A stretch of 52,142 bases of DNA from CAZXCQ01 sp964639275 (GTDB lineage: Bacteria > Desulfobacterota > DSM-4660 > Desulfatiglandales > Desulfatiglandaceae). The stretch lies in NCBI GenBank assembly GCA_964639275.1, contig CAZXCQ010000004.1:1-52142 (forward strand). Reading direction: 5' to 3'. The position numbers and the translations under genes are program-made. The notes under the pieces are model-generated. The model was given only the letters and a program-made list of their open reading frames with translations. It had not been told where the DNA came from and ran no database searches. Position 1 is the first letter of the stretch, and each line of letters begins with the position of its first letter. Shown here piece after piece: positions 34,388 through 42,810 of the stretch.

Positions 34388-35710
34388 TCATTGCCAGGAG
34401 CACATGAGCGTGGTTAGCTCTTTCTCGACCGGGGTGGCATCATAGGAGTGCGCTGCCTTTTTCGCCACAAGGATCAATTCACTCCCGAAGATGTATTTTC
34501 GCTCTTGTATTTTGTAGCCCATCACGGAAAGGATGAGATTAAGCCGCTCCCAGGAATAGTGGGAGATGTGTTCATCCGCGTATCCGCCGGGCATCAAGGC
34601 CCCGTAAAACCACTCGATAAACGGCCAGCACCAGGTCTGGTAATCCGGAGTGCCGAGTATCAAGAGCCCTTCGGGTTTTAATACGCGATCAAGTTCAATG
34701 AAAATTAGGGGGTCCATGGGTATATGTTCAAGGACCTCCGAACAGATAACACAGTCGGCAGATTTATCTGCAAATGGTAGTGAAAAAACCGATCCATTGA
34801 CTACTGGGATTTCATATCGACGCATGTACCGCATCTTGGGAAAACTGATATCCAGACCGACACCACGGTTCAGGCTCTGCAAAATGACGCTTGATCCGCA
34901 ACCGATATCGACAACCCGCCCGGCGGTTCTTGCGCCGGTCGTAATGATTCTGTGCCGCGACCGCTGCCACCATCGCTGTGGCAATACAATACTGTAGAAG
35001 GCACGCTCGTCATAATCGGCCGCCTCAATCGAATTGCGAAGTTTCCACATACGTTTGAATGTCCGCACGTAATCAAAACCGAACTTGATCACCCTGGCAT
35101 GTGTAGAGCCATTTTCCCTGGGGAAATATGTGAAGGGTATTTCACAAATATGGCCACCTAAAATGACAGCTTTGATGATGATCTCCTCAAGAATTTCGAA
35201 GTTTTTTCCTTGGAGGATCATTTTTTTTAGAAAGTCAGCTTGGTAAATCCTGAATCCGCTTGAAAGATCGCTTACGCCCAGGGAGAGTCCCCTGGAAAAG
35301 AAGATGTTCAGGACCCAGCTGAGCATTTTACGGGTCCAGGGCATATATGCTGCCCCACCCTTACAATAGCGAGAAGCAATGACTATCTCTGCTTTCCGCC
35401 GGTTTGACCAGAGTTTGTACACAAAATTGGGCTCGTGGGACAGGTCTGCATCCATCGTCAGAATATATTTCCCTTTGGCCTCTCTTATCCCGATTTTCAC
35501 CGCCTCACCGAAACCGGACGATTCCTGATTCACCACCCGAGCGCCATTTTCTTCTGCCACTTTGACCGTAGCGTCTTTGGAGCCACCATCGATTATGATG
35601 ACTTCCCATGACGAAGGAGCAATGTGTTCGAGCATTCGCACGAGCCGAGGGAGAAGTTCCGAAAGGTTCTCGCCTTCATTCATTGCCGGTATTAAGACTG
35701 TAAGATCCAT
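34388..35710 (-). CDS. family 2 glycosyltransferase fused to SAM methyltransferase
   Basis: 440 residues. The N-terminal part (about 1-225) is a GT-A glycosyltransferase of the dolichol-phosphate mannose synthase type: VLIPAMNEGENL, IIIDGGSKDATV, ILTMDADLSHEP (DXD) and VIASRYCKGG. The C-terminal part (about 240-400) is a class I methyltransferase: RVVDIGCGSSVI, GVGLDIS, DCVICSEVLEHIP. No membrane helices follow the GT domain. One chain would transfer sugar, probably on a lipid carrier, and methylate it or a partner. ATG 35710 begins the GT domain; no clear Shine-Dalgarno. Next to other surface-related genes. Confidence 0.85.
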   Translation of the reverse strand: MDLTVLIPAMNEGENLSELLPRLVRMLEHIAPSSWEVIIIDGGSKDATVKVAEENGARVVNQESSGFGEAVKIGIREAKGKYILTMDADLSHEPNFVYKLWSNRRKAEIVIASRYCKGGAAYMPWTRKMLSWVLNIFFSRGLSLGVSDLSSGFRIYQADFLKKMILQGKNFEILEEIIIKAVILGGHICEIPFTYFPRENGSTHARVIKFGFDYVRTFKRMWKLRNSIEAADYDERAFYSIVLPQRWWQRSRHRIITTGARTAGRVVDIGCGSSVILQSLNRGVGLDISFPKMRYMRRYEIPVVNGSVFSLPFADKSADCVICSEVLEHIPMDPLIFIELDRVLKPEGLLILGTPDYQTWCWPFIEWFYGALMPGGYADEHISHYSWERLNLILSVMGYKIQERKYIFGSELILVAKKAAHSYDATPVEKELTTLMCSWQ

Positions 35711-36023
35711 TTTTTGGCCAGTTTTTGATTGCAACCAATGCCGTATCGTGAGAATTCAATAAATAGTCCTCTGGGCCTTTTCCGTTTTGACTTATCTTTC
35801 GCTTAGTGCTTCAATTCGCAAGTACCAAAACGTATTTTGACAACTATAACCTGTGCAGTTGCTCACTCGCCTCGGCTGAGCAGTTCGGCCCTGAGCTCAC
35901 TGCCGATGGGCTCGTCGCAGGCAGCACTTAGTCCCGAGTGAATAAATGCGTGATCGAATTTATGAATCGAGGGGCTTAGCCACTGGCCGATTAAGGGCGT
36001 CAAATTCAGGTCCAATCAGTTAG
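35711..36023. other. intergenic, nothing recognised
   Basis: Gap of about 310 bases between the glycosyltransferase and the 3' fragment of the disrupted membrane gene. It contains short imperfect palindromes (for example CCTCGGCTGAG) but no gene, promoter motif or terminator I can support. Confidence 0.4.
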
Positions 36024-36556
36024 TCATTGTTCGTCCGATAGTTCAAACCCGTTCATATTTGAAACCAGGAGATGAAAACCGCTGATAACCGCTCTTCTGC
36101 AATTCGATAACGACACTCCTTTGTATTGAATTGTCTTACAGTATTCATTGCTCAGGATGTATAGGGTGTCCTTTTGGAGGCAGCCGCTTATAAGCTCCTT
36201 TTCCAGCAACCTTTTGTTCTTCTCTACCAGGTCATGATCTGCTCTCGCAACATACCCAACAGTTATGGGTTTTTTGTAGTGTGAGGCAAGATAGGCGAAG
36301 TACCTGTAATCATCAGCGGTGTTGTAGTTACGTTGATATGGTGGGTAAACGACAATTCTGTCGAACCGTTCAAAGCTTTTTTGCCACAAGGGTGATCGCA
36401 ACATAGTCTGATCGTCGGTTTTGGAAAGGTGTAAGATCTTCGGCCGGAACATGCGGAGGGGGTACACATCAATGGCCTGCACCAATAACGCCGAAAAAAG
36501 CATGATTGCAGCCACCCTCGTTTTCTGGGTGATGATTACAACCGCAAGGACAAGAT
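36024..36556 (-). pseudogene. 3' part of IS-interrupted DUF6311-like membrane protein gene
   Basis: The downstream portion of the gene whose 5' part is at 38122-39295. It reads YLVLAVVIITQKTRVAAIML, then LFSALLVQAIDVYPLRM, the last membrane helix and a soluble C-terminal domain ending GFELSDEQ. It has no start of its own. Removing the insertion sequence and one target-site copy joins the two parts in frame into a 568-residue protein. Confidence 0.8.
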
Positions 36557-36569
36557 AAATTAAGCCTGT

Positions 36570-37835
36570 TCAATAATTCAAATTTAGAACTGGGCTGATT
36601 TTGCCGGTCCTGATATAGTCAAAGATAATGTCCTGTGTTAAGACTATATCGTGTTCGATCGTATGAATAGTTACATTATCAGTGCCTTTGTAGAAATTGC
36701 TAATTTCCATACGGTATCTGTTTTCTTTAACAAGGCCGAAAGTTCTTTCAATCCCAGTTCTAAACGGCTTCAGTTTTTGATAAATCAGACTATGAGGCAA
36801 CGCAGGTCCGTATTTTCTGTATCCGTCACTGAAATAAGTTCGATAGGTATAGCCATGCTTATATTGCTCTTTGATATAATCGCATTGAAACAGTAAAGGT
36901 TGATCGGATTTTGTACACAGCTTGAAACAGGCATACTTTGTTCTTCTTTGTTGGTACTCAATCCCTCGTGGTTTCATTGGAAATCCAAAAGGACATAAGG
37001 GATACCCTTCACTGTTGAAGCCTTTTGGATAAACCATTTTCTTCCTGATGATGACAGGGATGATATTAAAGAACTCGTAGATGTCATGATGTATTTCTTC
37101 TGCATCATATCCTCTATCCAGAATGATGTACGCAACCTGAAGATAGGGATAACGAGCAGTAAGTTCTTCAATGAGGGCAATAATGAAATCTTGGTCTGAT
37201 TGATTAGCGGGCGATATTAGGGTTACAAGCGGCACACCACTAATCGTCCGCAGACTGTGGGCTTTATGCCCCACTGGGTATTTATGCTTATGATGTCTTT
37301 TCCCTAAAAAAGCCACGGTCGGATCATTAAAGTGCCATTTTCCCTGTTCATCCTTCGCTCCCTTTGTAGATCCAGTGGTGATCAGAAATGTTGAGTCGGC
37401 AACAATAATGATCCCCCTCTTTCTGTTCTTGGGGAGGCTTTTTATTTCAGGATCAAGCAATCCCAGACAGTGGGCCTTTTTGACAAAACGTCTGTGTATT
37501 TCAATAAAGCCTCTCGGACCAAGCCGCCGCCTCAACGTATTAAAGGTATTGTGAGAGGGCTGAGTGTTGTGTGTGATAAATCGATATAGATCATTTTTCT
37601 TTAATACAGCGGCCAACTGTCTGTCTGATAAAATTCGTTCTTTGACCTTAATGATACGGGCCAATATCAAGGCAGTGCCATATCCTTTGGGACCTATACC
37701 TGCATAGCAGTCAACCACGGGAGTAATACAATCAAGATCTATTGTGGAGAAGTAATCAATGAACTCCCTCTCTTGAGCTGTTAACTCATTGAAATCCCTG
37801 GCCAGCCCGGGTAAAGGGATCTGAAAATGGACCAT
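36570..37835 (-). CDS. IS4/IS5-clan DDE transposase
   Basis: 421 residues. An N-terminal helical domain (DFNELTAQEREFIDYFST, RILSDRQLAAVLKKND) is followed by an RNase H-like core. The probable catalytic triad is Asp147 in IIIVADSTFL, Asp240 in AYIILDRGYDAEEI and Glu363 in GIERTFGLVKENR. The ATG at 37835 has AAGGAG seven bases upstream. The stop codon lies inside the terminal repeat. It appears intact, so the element may be active. The exact IS family is not certain from reading alone. Confidence 0.85.
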   Translation of the reverse strand: MVHFQIPLPGLARDFNELTAQEREFIDYFSTIDLDCITPVVDCYAGIGPKGYGTALILARIIKVKERILSDRQLAAVLKKNDLYRFITHNTQPSHNTFNTLRRRLGPRGFIEIHRRFVKKAHCLGLLDPEIKSLPKNRKRGIIIVADSTFLITTGSTKGAKDEQGKWHFNDPTVAFLGKRHHKHKYPVGHKAHSLRTISGVPLVTLISPANQSDQDFIIALIEELTARYPYLQVAYIILDRGYDAEEIHHDIYEFFNIIPVIIRKKMVYPKGFNSEGYPLCPFGFPMKPRGIEYQQRRTKYACFKLCTKSDQPLLFQCDYIKEQYKHGYTYRTYFSDGYRKYGPALPHSLIYQKLKPFRTGIERTFGLVKENRYRMEISNFYKGTDNVTIHTIEHDIVLTQDIIFDYIRTGKISPVLNLNY

Positions 37836-37899
37836 GATCATGCTCCTTGTGTTCAATACGGATGTTCAATATTGAAAAGAAGCATGAAACCCTTAAAAT

Positions 37900-38100
37900 A
37901 TAAAGGGAATTTTTAATTCAACCTTGTTTTCAAAGAACCATATAGCCTATTTTTTTGGGTTAACTATACCCCTAGAATGCTGATTTTTTGGGTTAACTTT
38001 TTCCGAAAAATACGGTTTTCATAAAAATAGGCCCCGGAAAAACCATATTTTTGGGTTAACTTTGTTTTTTTCTCATTATAATATATTGATATTATTAATT
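37900..38100. repeat. AT-rich IS end with repeated TTTTTGGGTTAAC motif
   Basis: TTTTTTTGGGTTAACT-type segments recur near 37949, 37984 and 38047 between the transposase start and the IS end. They could be transposase-binding subterminal repeats. Confidence 0.4.
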
Positions 38101-38121
38101 AAATAAGTATTGAACAGGCTC

Positions 38122-39295
38122 AAATTATCAGATAATAGAAAGGCCAGCAGAAGCGCCCGGACGTCCGAAAGGAATTCGTGACCATCTTTAGAAAAGCAGG
38201 TATTTCGTATGAAATAATGCAATGGTCACCCAGGGTGATAATGTTGCTCAAAGAATACCCGGCAAGCGCCAGCACTGCGGCAAGAAGAGGGATATGATCT
38301 CTTAGCCTGCTCAGGAGCGTAAATCTCGACAAGACACAACCTCCTGCATAAAAGGTAAGCAGTATCATTCCAAAGCCGAGATAACAGAACCCTTCCCCCT
38401 GCCCTGATGCGCGATTTGGCAAAACATCTTTATACAAAGGCAGATCTTTCATGAAATATGAGGTCCCTTGGGCGTTGATCAGGGAGTTGAGGTTCATCGA
38501 GTGATATCGATACCAAGATCCATAATCGCTCAAATCAACTGAATGTATTGCTCCAGCCAAAAAAAGACCGATGGCAACTGCAACAAAAATGCTGAAGATG
38601 AGGATGATACACCTAGGAAATGAAATTCTATGATGGATGAGTCTCTGTTTGGCGATAAAACCCATGAACAGCATAAATCCCATGGCAGTAAGATACGGCT
38701 GAATGAACGTGCTCAAAAAGAGGATCAGAAACCACCCGGTCAGTTTTTTTGAGTTGGGGAATGCCTTATCATCCACAAAATATAGCCATAGAGACGCGAG
38801 GATAAGCCAGTGGCTCATCAAGGCAAAATGCATGCGGTACAATAAAACAGGGCTCAGCAGGAAAAACATCGCCCCAAGCAACTGGAGAAAATAGTTCGGG
38901 GTTAGCGTTTTCATCAGAAATAGCCCGAACATGCCTTGCAGCACATAGCACAACAGAATCCAAAGGGCGAAGTATTGAAAATCGAATGGCAGGTAAGATG
39001 AAAAGGGTTTGAAAAGAAACCCCAAAAGGGGGATTGAGTCTGTCAGGCTGATCGATGTCCCCATGGGCGCAAAGTAGTTGCGGATGGCGCCAGGTGGGAA
39101 TGTCCATGGTTCATTTCTGAAAAATGCCCACCCCAGATAGTTTGTTGTCCAATCACCACCCGTCATCAACCAGGACACGTTCGATCCATCGAGGATCTCT
39201 TTTCTAAAATAGATTAGATACACCACTGCGCTTGCGGTTAGGCAGGGGAGCATCTTTAGCAGAGATTCTTTCTTTGTCTTTATGACTGGCTCCAT
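38122..39295 (-). pseudogene. 5' part of IS-interrupted DUF6311-like membrane protein gene
   Basis: 390 residues before a stop created by the IS end. Many membrane helices (for example VYLIYFRKEIL, ALWILLCYVLQGMFGLFL, LLGAMFFLLSPVLLY), with an extracytoplasmic loop near WLMTGGDWTTNYLGWAFFR. The pattern is that of DUF6311 multi-pass proteins, which resemble GT-C-like or O-unit modifying proteins. The ATG is at 39295. An ECF-type promoter lies at 39444-39472. The function before disruption is unknown. Confidence 0.8.
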
Positions 39296-39443
39296 GGTTA
39301 ATCACGCACGCAGGACACACGTTAGTAGAGTGTAGACTTATTTAGGACTCTGTTACTGGGAGAGATGTAGAAATCATGTGTGGCAACATCGGTGCCGGTA
39401 TGGTTACATCTCATTTGAGGAGCGAAAAAGGCTCCTTTTATCA

Positions 39444-39472
39444 GTAAGACGAGCAATGGGAGGAAATTCTTA
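39444..39472 (-). promoter_or_regulatory. ECF-type promoter motif, site C
   Basis: TAAGAA (39472-39467), 15 bases, CGTCTTAC (39451-39444), preceded by AAAAATTCA. About 150 bases upstream of the DUF6311-like gene. It is the only one of six copies with a 15-base spacer. Confidence 0.6.
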
Positions 39473-39496
39473 TGAATTTTTGCGGGGAAAGGGAAT

Positions 39497-39699
39497 TCAC
39501 CACTTGAACTTCCCATCTCTGAATTCCCCCACCCATTTCCTGCCATAAGGAGGGATAACAACGCCATTTCCATACGGGTTGCCTTAGGAGAGGTCAAGGT
39601 CCCTTGCCCGTGCGCGAGACCATTTTTAAATTTGCCCACATATTTTCCACCGTCCGGAAGAGACATGGTTCCACGCCCATCCTTGCAATCGCCGTCGAT
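39497..39699 (-). pseudogene. MORN-repeat protein remnant, frameshifted
   Basis: The minus strand reads IDGDCKDGRGTMSLPDGGKY, then VGKFKNGLAHGQGTLT, then continues in another frame as GNPYGNGVVIPPYGRKWVGE and FRDGKFKW, then stop. These are MORN-type repeats broken by one frameshift and lacking a proper start. Confidence 0.65.
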
Positions 39700-39801
39700 T
39701 CATCTCCCAAATGAGTTTGAGGAAAGGAAGCAGAGGCTCTCCATTATCTATGTTCATCCACCCAATCTTTTATGTATTGGACTGGGAAGTCCATATCGTG
39801 G

Positions 39802-39845
39802 TATATCAGCTCCATTAGTTGAAACGCCCCTGGAGGCCCTGTTCC
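39802..39845. repeat. duplicate of the block downstream of the first S74 gene
   Basis: TATATCAGCTCCATTAGTTG followed by AAACGCCCCTGG matches 24812-24844. An inverted partner of its first part lies at about 39876-39893. Confidence 0.6.
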
Positions 39846-40068
39846 AAAAGGCGCTATTGGCGGAGGAGAGATAACCTCTAATGGAGCTGAGATAACACAT
39901 TATGGTCGAGGCGGAACAGGGACCGAACGTCAATCTCGTGGCCATAGCCGTTGTCATCCCAGGTCTTACCCACCAGATGTGACGCCCCTTACCAAGACTC
40001 AGAGCGGCATCGCAAAGCAAGTGGCGTCTGAGCAAGCTGGGCTCACTCAAGAACTATAGAGGCCGTTC

Positions 40069-40130
40069 CTAATACCAACTCTCTTCAAGTTTCCTTACCT
40101 TGTCTGACAAGTCGGCTATGGTTTTTGTTG
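40069..40130 (-). pseudogene. C-terminal remnant of a third S74 protein
   Basis: The minus strand reads TKTIADLSDKVRKLEESWY and stop, nearly the same as the end of the 24855-25616 protein (KTISELSAKVRKLEERRY). Only the coiled-coil tail remains. Confidence 0.6.
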
Positions 40131-40404
40131 ATCCTGAATCATAGTCTTTGTTTACCCCTATGTTGCATTGGAATTCACCCGACCCGACGGAATATGCTGT
40201 TATACAAGCATTACCTGGATAATTGATATCCTCACAGGACTGGATTCCATGTGAATTCCTCGTAGAGCATGAATCTGGCGACTTTGTCCTACAAAAACAG
40301 GGTGATTTAATGAAACCATGGATATCTTTTGTAACATCGGGGTTTACTCTTGCGTGTGGCTGGTAGTAGCGTTTTATTCATCTCTTTTCCATTGAACCTT
40401 CTGG

Positions 40405-40548
40405 TCAGTGGACAATCAATTTGGGTTTGCCTGCGGTCAATTCGCCTAACAGGGCAACAATGTAGACCAGGAGAAAGAACCAGAAACAGGCCATCAGGAC
40501 GACTGCATTGATAAGGAGCTTGACTGGTGTCATGATTATTCTCAGCAT
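40405..40548 (-). CDS. 47-residue single-pass membrane peptide
   Basis: A small ORF beginning MLRIIMTPVKLLINAVV, with a hydrophobic helix LMACFWFFLLVYIVALL and a short polar tail GELTAGKPKLIVH. GGAGGAG lies 6 bases upstream of the ATG, and an ECF-type promoter motif (40590-40617) is about 40 bases upstream. A diverged copy exists at 34118-34260, where the codon pattern and tail (GKPKLI) are kept, which supports real translation. Function unknown; possibly an envelope stress or secretion peptide. Confidence 0.65.
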   Translation of the reverse strand: MLRIIMTPVKLLINAVVLMACFWFFLLVYIVALLGELTAGKPKLIVH

Positions 40549-40589
40549 TGCTATCTCCTCCAGGGCAAAAGAATCAGGGGTTTTATTCC

Positions 40590-40617
40590 ATTAGACGTGT
40601 TTGCCCAGGATTTCTTA
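40590..40617 (-). promoter_or_regulatory. ECF-type promoter motif, site E
   Basis: TAAGAA (40617-40612), 14 bases, CGTCTAAT (40597-40590), preceded by AAAAAACTTCA. Predicted start near 40583, about 35 bases before the 47-residue membrane peptide ATG. Confidence 0.65.
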
Positions 40618-40659
40618 TGAAGTTTTTTCAATCTTGAGAGTTTTTGGCCGCCACTATAG

Positions 40660-40760
40660 CTCAAGGTCGGGTTCCGGATTCCCGCTCCCGGCTTTCGCCA
40701 GGACATGCTTCTCCGGAATGACGGAAAAGTGGCATTTACGGGTTTTTACGAAACCATCAA
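40660..40760 (+). repeat. partial MITE-like element
   Basis: Contains CCGGAATGACGGAAAAGTGG, then GTTTTTACGAAACCATCAA, matching the right end of the 4074-4253 copy, with a diverged CCGGATTCCCGCTCCCGGC hairpin. Its end runs into the 3' end of the methyltransferase gene. Confidence 0.55.
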
Positions 40761-41602
40761 CTTTGCCTTGAAGGTGGCCAATCCTTTGTCCGTTCTCCAA
40801 CAACTGTGTACATCATGGTCTCCTTCCCGTCATAAATCTGTGTATGGTGCGTTATGCTGACTTCTTCGAAGCCAAGTACCCCAATCATACGAATAATAAC
40901 TTCCGGTCGAAGACCCCACCATACGTCTTTCGGGTGGACTGCCAAGGGGTCAGGCAAGAATTCCATGTATGGCCTCACGTGCTGAATGGGCTGGCCTCTT
41001 ACCTGCTCAACTATGATGACTTTGTGACGCGCTAACCTAAGGCCACTTTGCAGAGCCAGAAAAGGATCACGCAAATGAAGCAAAATGGCACCGTAAACCG
41101 AAATATCCACTAACCCTATCTCGTCAGGGATTTTGTAAGCATTACCGTACACGACTTTAACATTTGAGTTCAGAAGACGATGGCAGAACCAAAATGCGTT
41201 GTTCAGTCTATCAATGATTCTCTTGCGTTCATCTGATATAGTTAGATAGTCATATTGTGCAAAGGGTACCATGTCCCAGTCGAAGTCTTTAGATAAGTCA
41301 TACGCAACAACTTGTGCACCCTGTTTCTCCATTTGGAAACTGAGCATACCGTTAGCTGTCCCCACATCGAGGACTCGTTTATCGCGAAAATCAGTCCGGC
41401 CAAGATACTCTTTTAATCCACCCCTAAGATCCCAGTTCCCTTTGATAGTCCCATAGCCTGGAAGATCTATAGTGTGATAGAAATAGCATTCATTGGTATC
41501 AGTGACTGTTTTTGGCTTTGCATAAACCCCATCAACCTCCCCATCCAGTCTTTTCACCGCCTCTCCACTCACATAGCTCAAAAGCCCTTTTTCGCTTTTC
41601 AT
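40757..41602 (-). CDS. class I SAM-dependent methyltransferase
   Basis: 281 residues. Motif I is KRVLDVGTANGMLSF at about 75-89, an acidic residue in VVAYDLS ends strand 2, and DISVYGAILLHLRDPF is the post-motif region. The C-terminal part (PYMEFLPDPLAVHPKDVWWGL) resembles methyltransferases that modify sugars or cell-surface components. An ECF-type promoter lies at 41731-41758. The ATG has AGGAAAGG upstream. Substrate unknown; with the nearby glycosyltransferase a glycan role is plausible. Confidence 0.8.
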   Translation of the reverse strand: MKSEKGLLSYVSGEAVKRLDGEVDGVYAKPKTVTDTNECYFYHTIDLPGYGTIKGNWDLRGGLKEYLGRTDFRDKRVLDVGTANGMLSFQMEKQGAQVVAYDLSKDFDWDMVPFAQYDYLTISDERKRIIDRLNNAFWFCHRLLNSNVKVVYGNAYKIPDEIGLVDISVYGAILLHLRDPFLALQSGLRLARHKVIIVEQVRGQPIQHVRPYMEFLPDPLAVHPKDVWWGLRPEVIIRMIGVLGFEEVSITHHTQIYDGKETMMYTVVGERTKDWPPSRQS

Positions 41603-41730
41603 AATTCGCCTTTCCTACAGAGTATCGTTGAACAGATGTATCGTTTCGCTGGAGTAAATGGGTTTGCAGAAACACAGGCTGAATCTTCATTTTTTGGTGT
41701 GCCCATTCCCTTGACTCACATTTTTATTGA

Positions 41731-41758
41731 ATAAGACGTTATCGCTTCCAGATTCTTA
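41731..41758 (-). promoter_or_regulatory. ECF-type promoter motif, site A
   Basis: TAAGAA (41758-41753), 14 bases, CGTCTTAT (41738-41731), preceded by GAAAATTCCG. About 120 bases upstream of the methyltransferase ATG. Confidence 0.65.
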
Positions 41759-41882
41759 CGGAATTTTCTTGAAATGATCAGAAATCTTCCAGGTGTCCTG
41801 CAAACGAAGAAGGGCCGATTTGCTAAGTGGATGTTTTCGGGTCTTATGGATATGAAAACAGAGCAGAAAAACGACTAGATTT

Positions 41883-42767
41883 CTACTCGTGTTTGAGGGT
41901 AAAAGGCTGGATCTTTACTTCGGGGAATATTTTTTTGAGTTCATCCGGTCCCGGTTTTTTCAGGTGGGCGACTTTTTGGTCAATATCCTCAATCCTGTTT
42001 GGGGAAGCGAACAGGTAAAATGTTTCTGTCCCTGTATTATCGTCCAGGCGAAACCACTCATCCCCTTGAGGGATAGCATAGGGTTCGTCGGGTTTGGCCT
42101 GAAAATCGACCCTGGTATCTTTCCTCGGAAATATCCTGGTGATTTTCCCCCTGGCATTCAGTGCCAGCAGATAGACATAGGCCTCCTTCCGGAGCTTAAA
42201 TTTTATCCTGAATAAGTCCCCGGAATGGAGTACCCCCCCGTCCTCGATCTCAACTTCTTTGAATACGGGCGTCTTACCCTTTGTCACCGCCCCCGAGGGT
42301 AGCCTGGCAATTATACCCATGCTGAGAGCAATGGGCCTTTCCCCGCCCGGAGGGGCATACATATAAACACCAACTATAACCAGGACCAGGCAAACACAGG
42401 CTGCCGCCATTACGGGGACGGGTCTGAAAGAAATGAACCACGAGGAGAGCCTTTCCCATAGAGGGGGCTCAACGGGTGGCTTTATCAGATCCTTGGCCCT
42501 CTGCACCATTTTCTCTGTGGTAATGGACTCTGTGGCTGAATCGTAGGAACTCACGATCTCAGATAAGACGATGAGATTCTCAGTGCATCTGTCACAAAGC
42601 ACCAGGTGTTCTTCAATTCTCTCCGTCTCCTCCCCTGTCAGACTGCCTTCATGGTAAGCGGCCAGCAGTTCATCTCCCGGACAGTTTCCGGGTTTCGGGT
42701 TGGATTTTTTCATCCTTGTAAATACCTGCTTGATTACCAGGTCCAGGCGGTCTTTTTGTTCGTTCAT
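41883..42767 (-). CDS. transmembrane anti-sigma factor with DUF4384 domain
   Basis: 294 residues. An N-terminal zinc-finger anti-sigma domain has the ligand pattern Cys29, His54, Cys58, Cys61 (HLVLCDRC). One membrane helix (about 117-137) follows, and an extracytoplasmic part resembles DUF4384 (GDLFRIKFKLRKEAYVYLLALNARGKITRIFPRKD). It should hold the ECF sigma factor at the membrane until an envelope signal releases it. It begins 40 bases after the sigma gene, and an ECF-type promoter overlaps the sigma stop codon, so it may be made both with and apart from sigma. Confidence 0.85.
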   Translation of the reverse strand: MNEQKDRLDLVIKQVFTRMKKSNPKPGNCPGDELLAAYHEGSLTGEETERIEEHLVLCDRCTENLIVLSEIVSSYDSATESITTEKMVQRAKDLIKPPVEPPLWERLSSWFISFRPVPVMAAACVCLVLVIVGVYMYAPPGGERPIALSMGIIARLPSGAVTKGKTPVFKEVEIEDGGVLHSGDLFRIKFKLRKEAYVYLLALNARGKITRIFPRKDTRVDFQAKPDEPYAIPQGDEWFRLDDNTGTETFYLFASPNRIEDIDQKVAHLKKPGPDELKKIFPEVKIQPFTLKHE

Positions 42768-42782
42768 TTCAGTTCCTATCCC

Positions 42783-42810
42783 TTAAGACGTTTTAGTTCC
42801 CGAATCCTTA
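42783..42810 (-). promoter_or_regulatory. ECF-type promoter motif, site F (autoregulatory position)
   Basis: TAAGGA (42810-42805), 14 bases, CGTCTTAA (42790-42783). The -35 overlaps the sigma stop codon TAA. The predicted start is only about 10 bases before the anti-sigma ATG, so any leader would be very short. This is the weakest match of the six. Confidence 0.5.

Larger units (their letters stand above)
36563..38121 (-). mobile_element. insertion sequence with DDE transposase (about 1.56 kb)
   Basis: Bounded by terminal inverted repeats AGCCTGTTCAATA (36563-36575) and its complement (38108-38120). Flanking direct repeats AAATTA at 36557-36562 and 38122-38127 are a 5-6-bp target duplication. 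It carries one transposase gene. The 38 kb end is AT-rich with repeated TTTTTGGGTTAACTTT-like segments (about 37955-38065). The insertion splits the DUF6311-like gene. Confidence 0.88.
39296..40404. other. region of gene debris (MORN and S74 remnants)
   Basis: Contains ECF-type site C (39444-39472), a frameshifted MORN remnant (39497-39699), a block duplicated from 24812-24850, an inverted repeat (ATCAGCTCCATTAG near 39804 and CTAATGGAGCTGA near 39878) and the S74 tail remnant (40069-40130). No intact gene. Confidence 0.55.

Noticed and set aside
39632..39874. 80-codon plus-strand ORF across the MORN and S74 debris
   Set aside because: It crosses a duplicated non-coding block and a minus-strand MORN reading, without a ribosome site or family.
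42541..42565. additional ECF-type site inside the anti-sigma gene (CGTCTTAT at 42553)
   Set aside because: It is within coding sequence and the matching TAAGAA element is not at the 14-base spacing.
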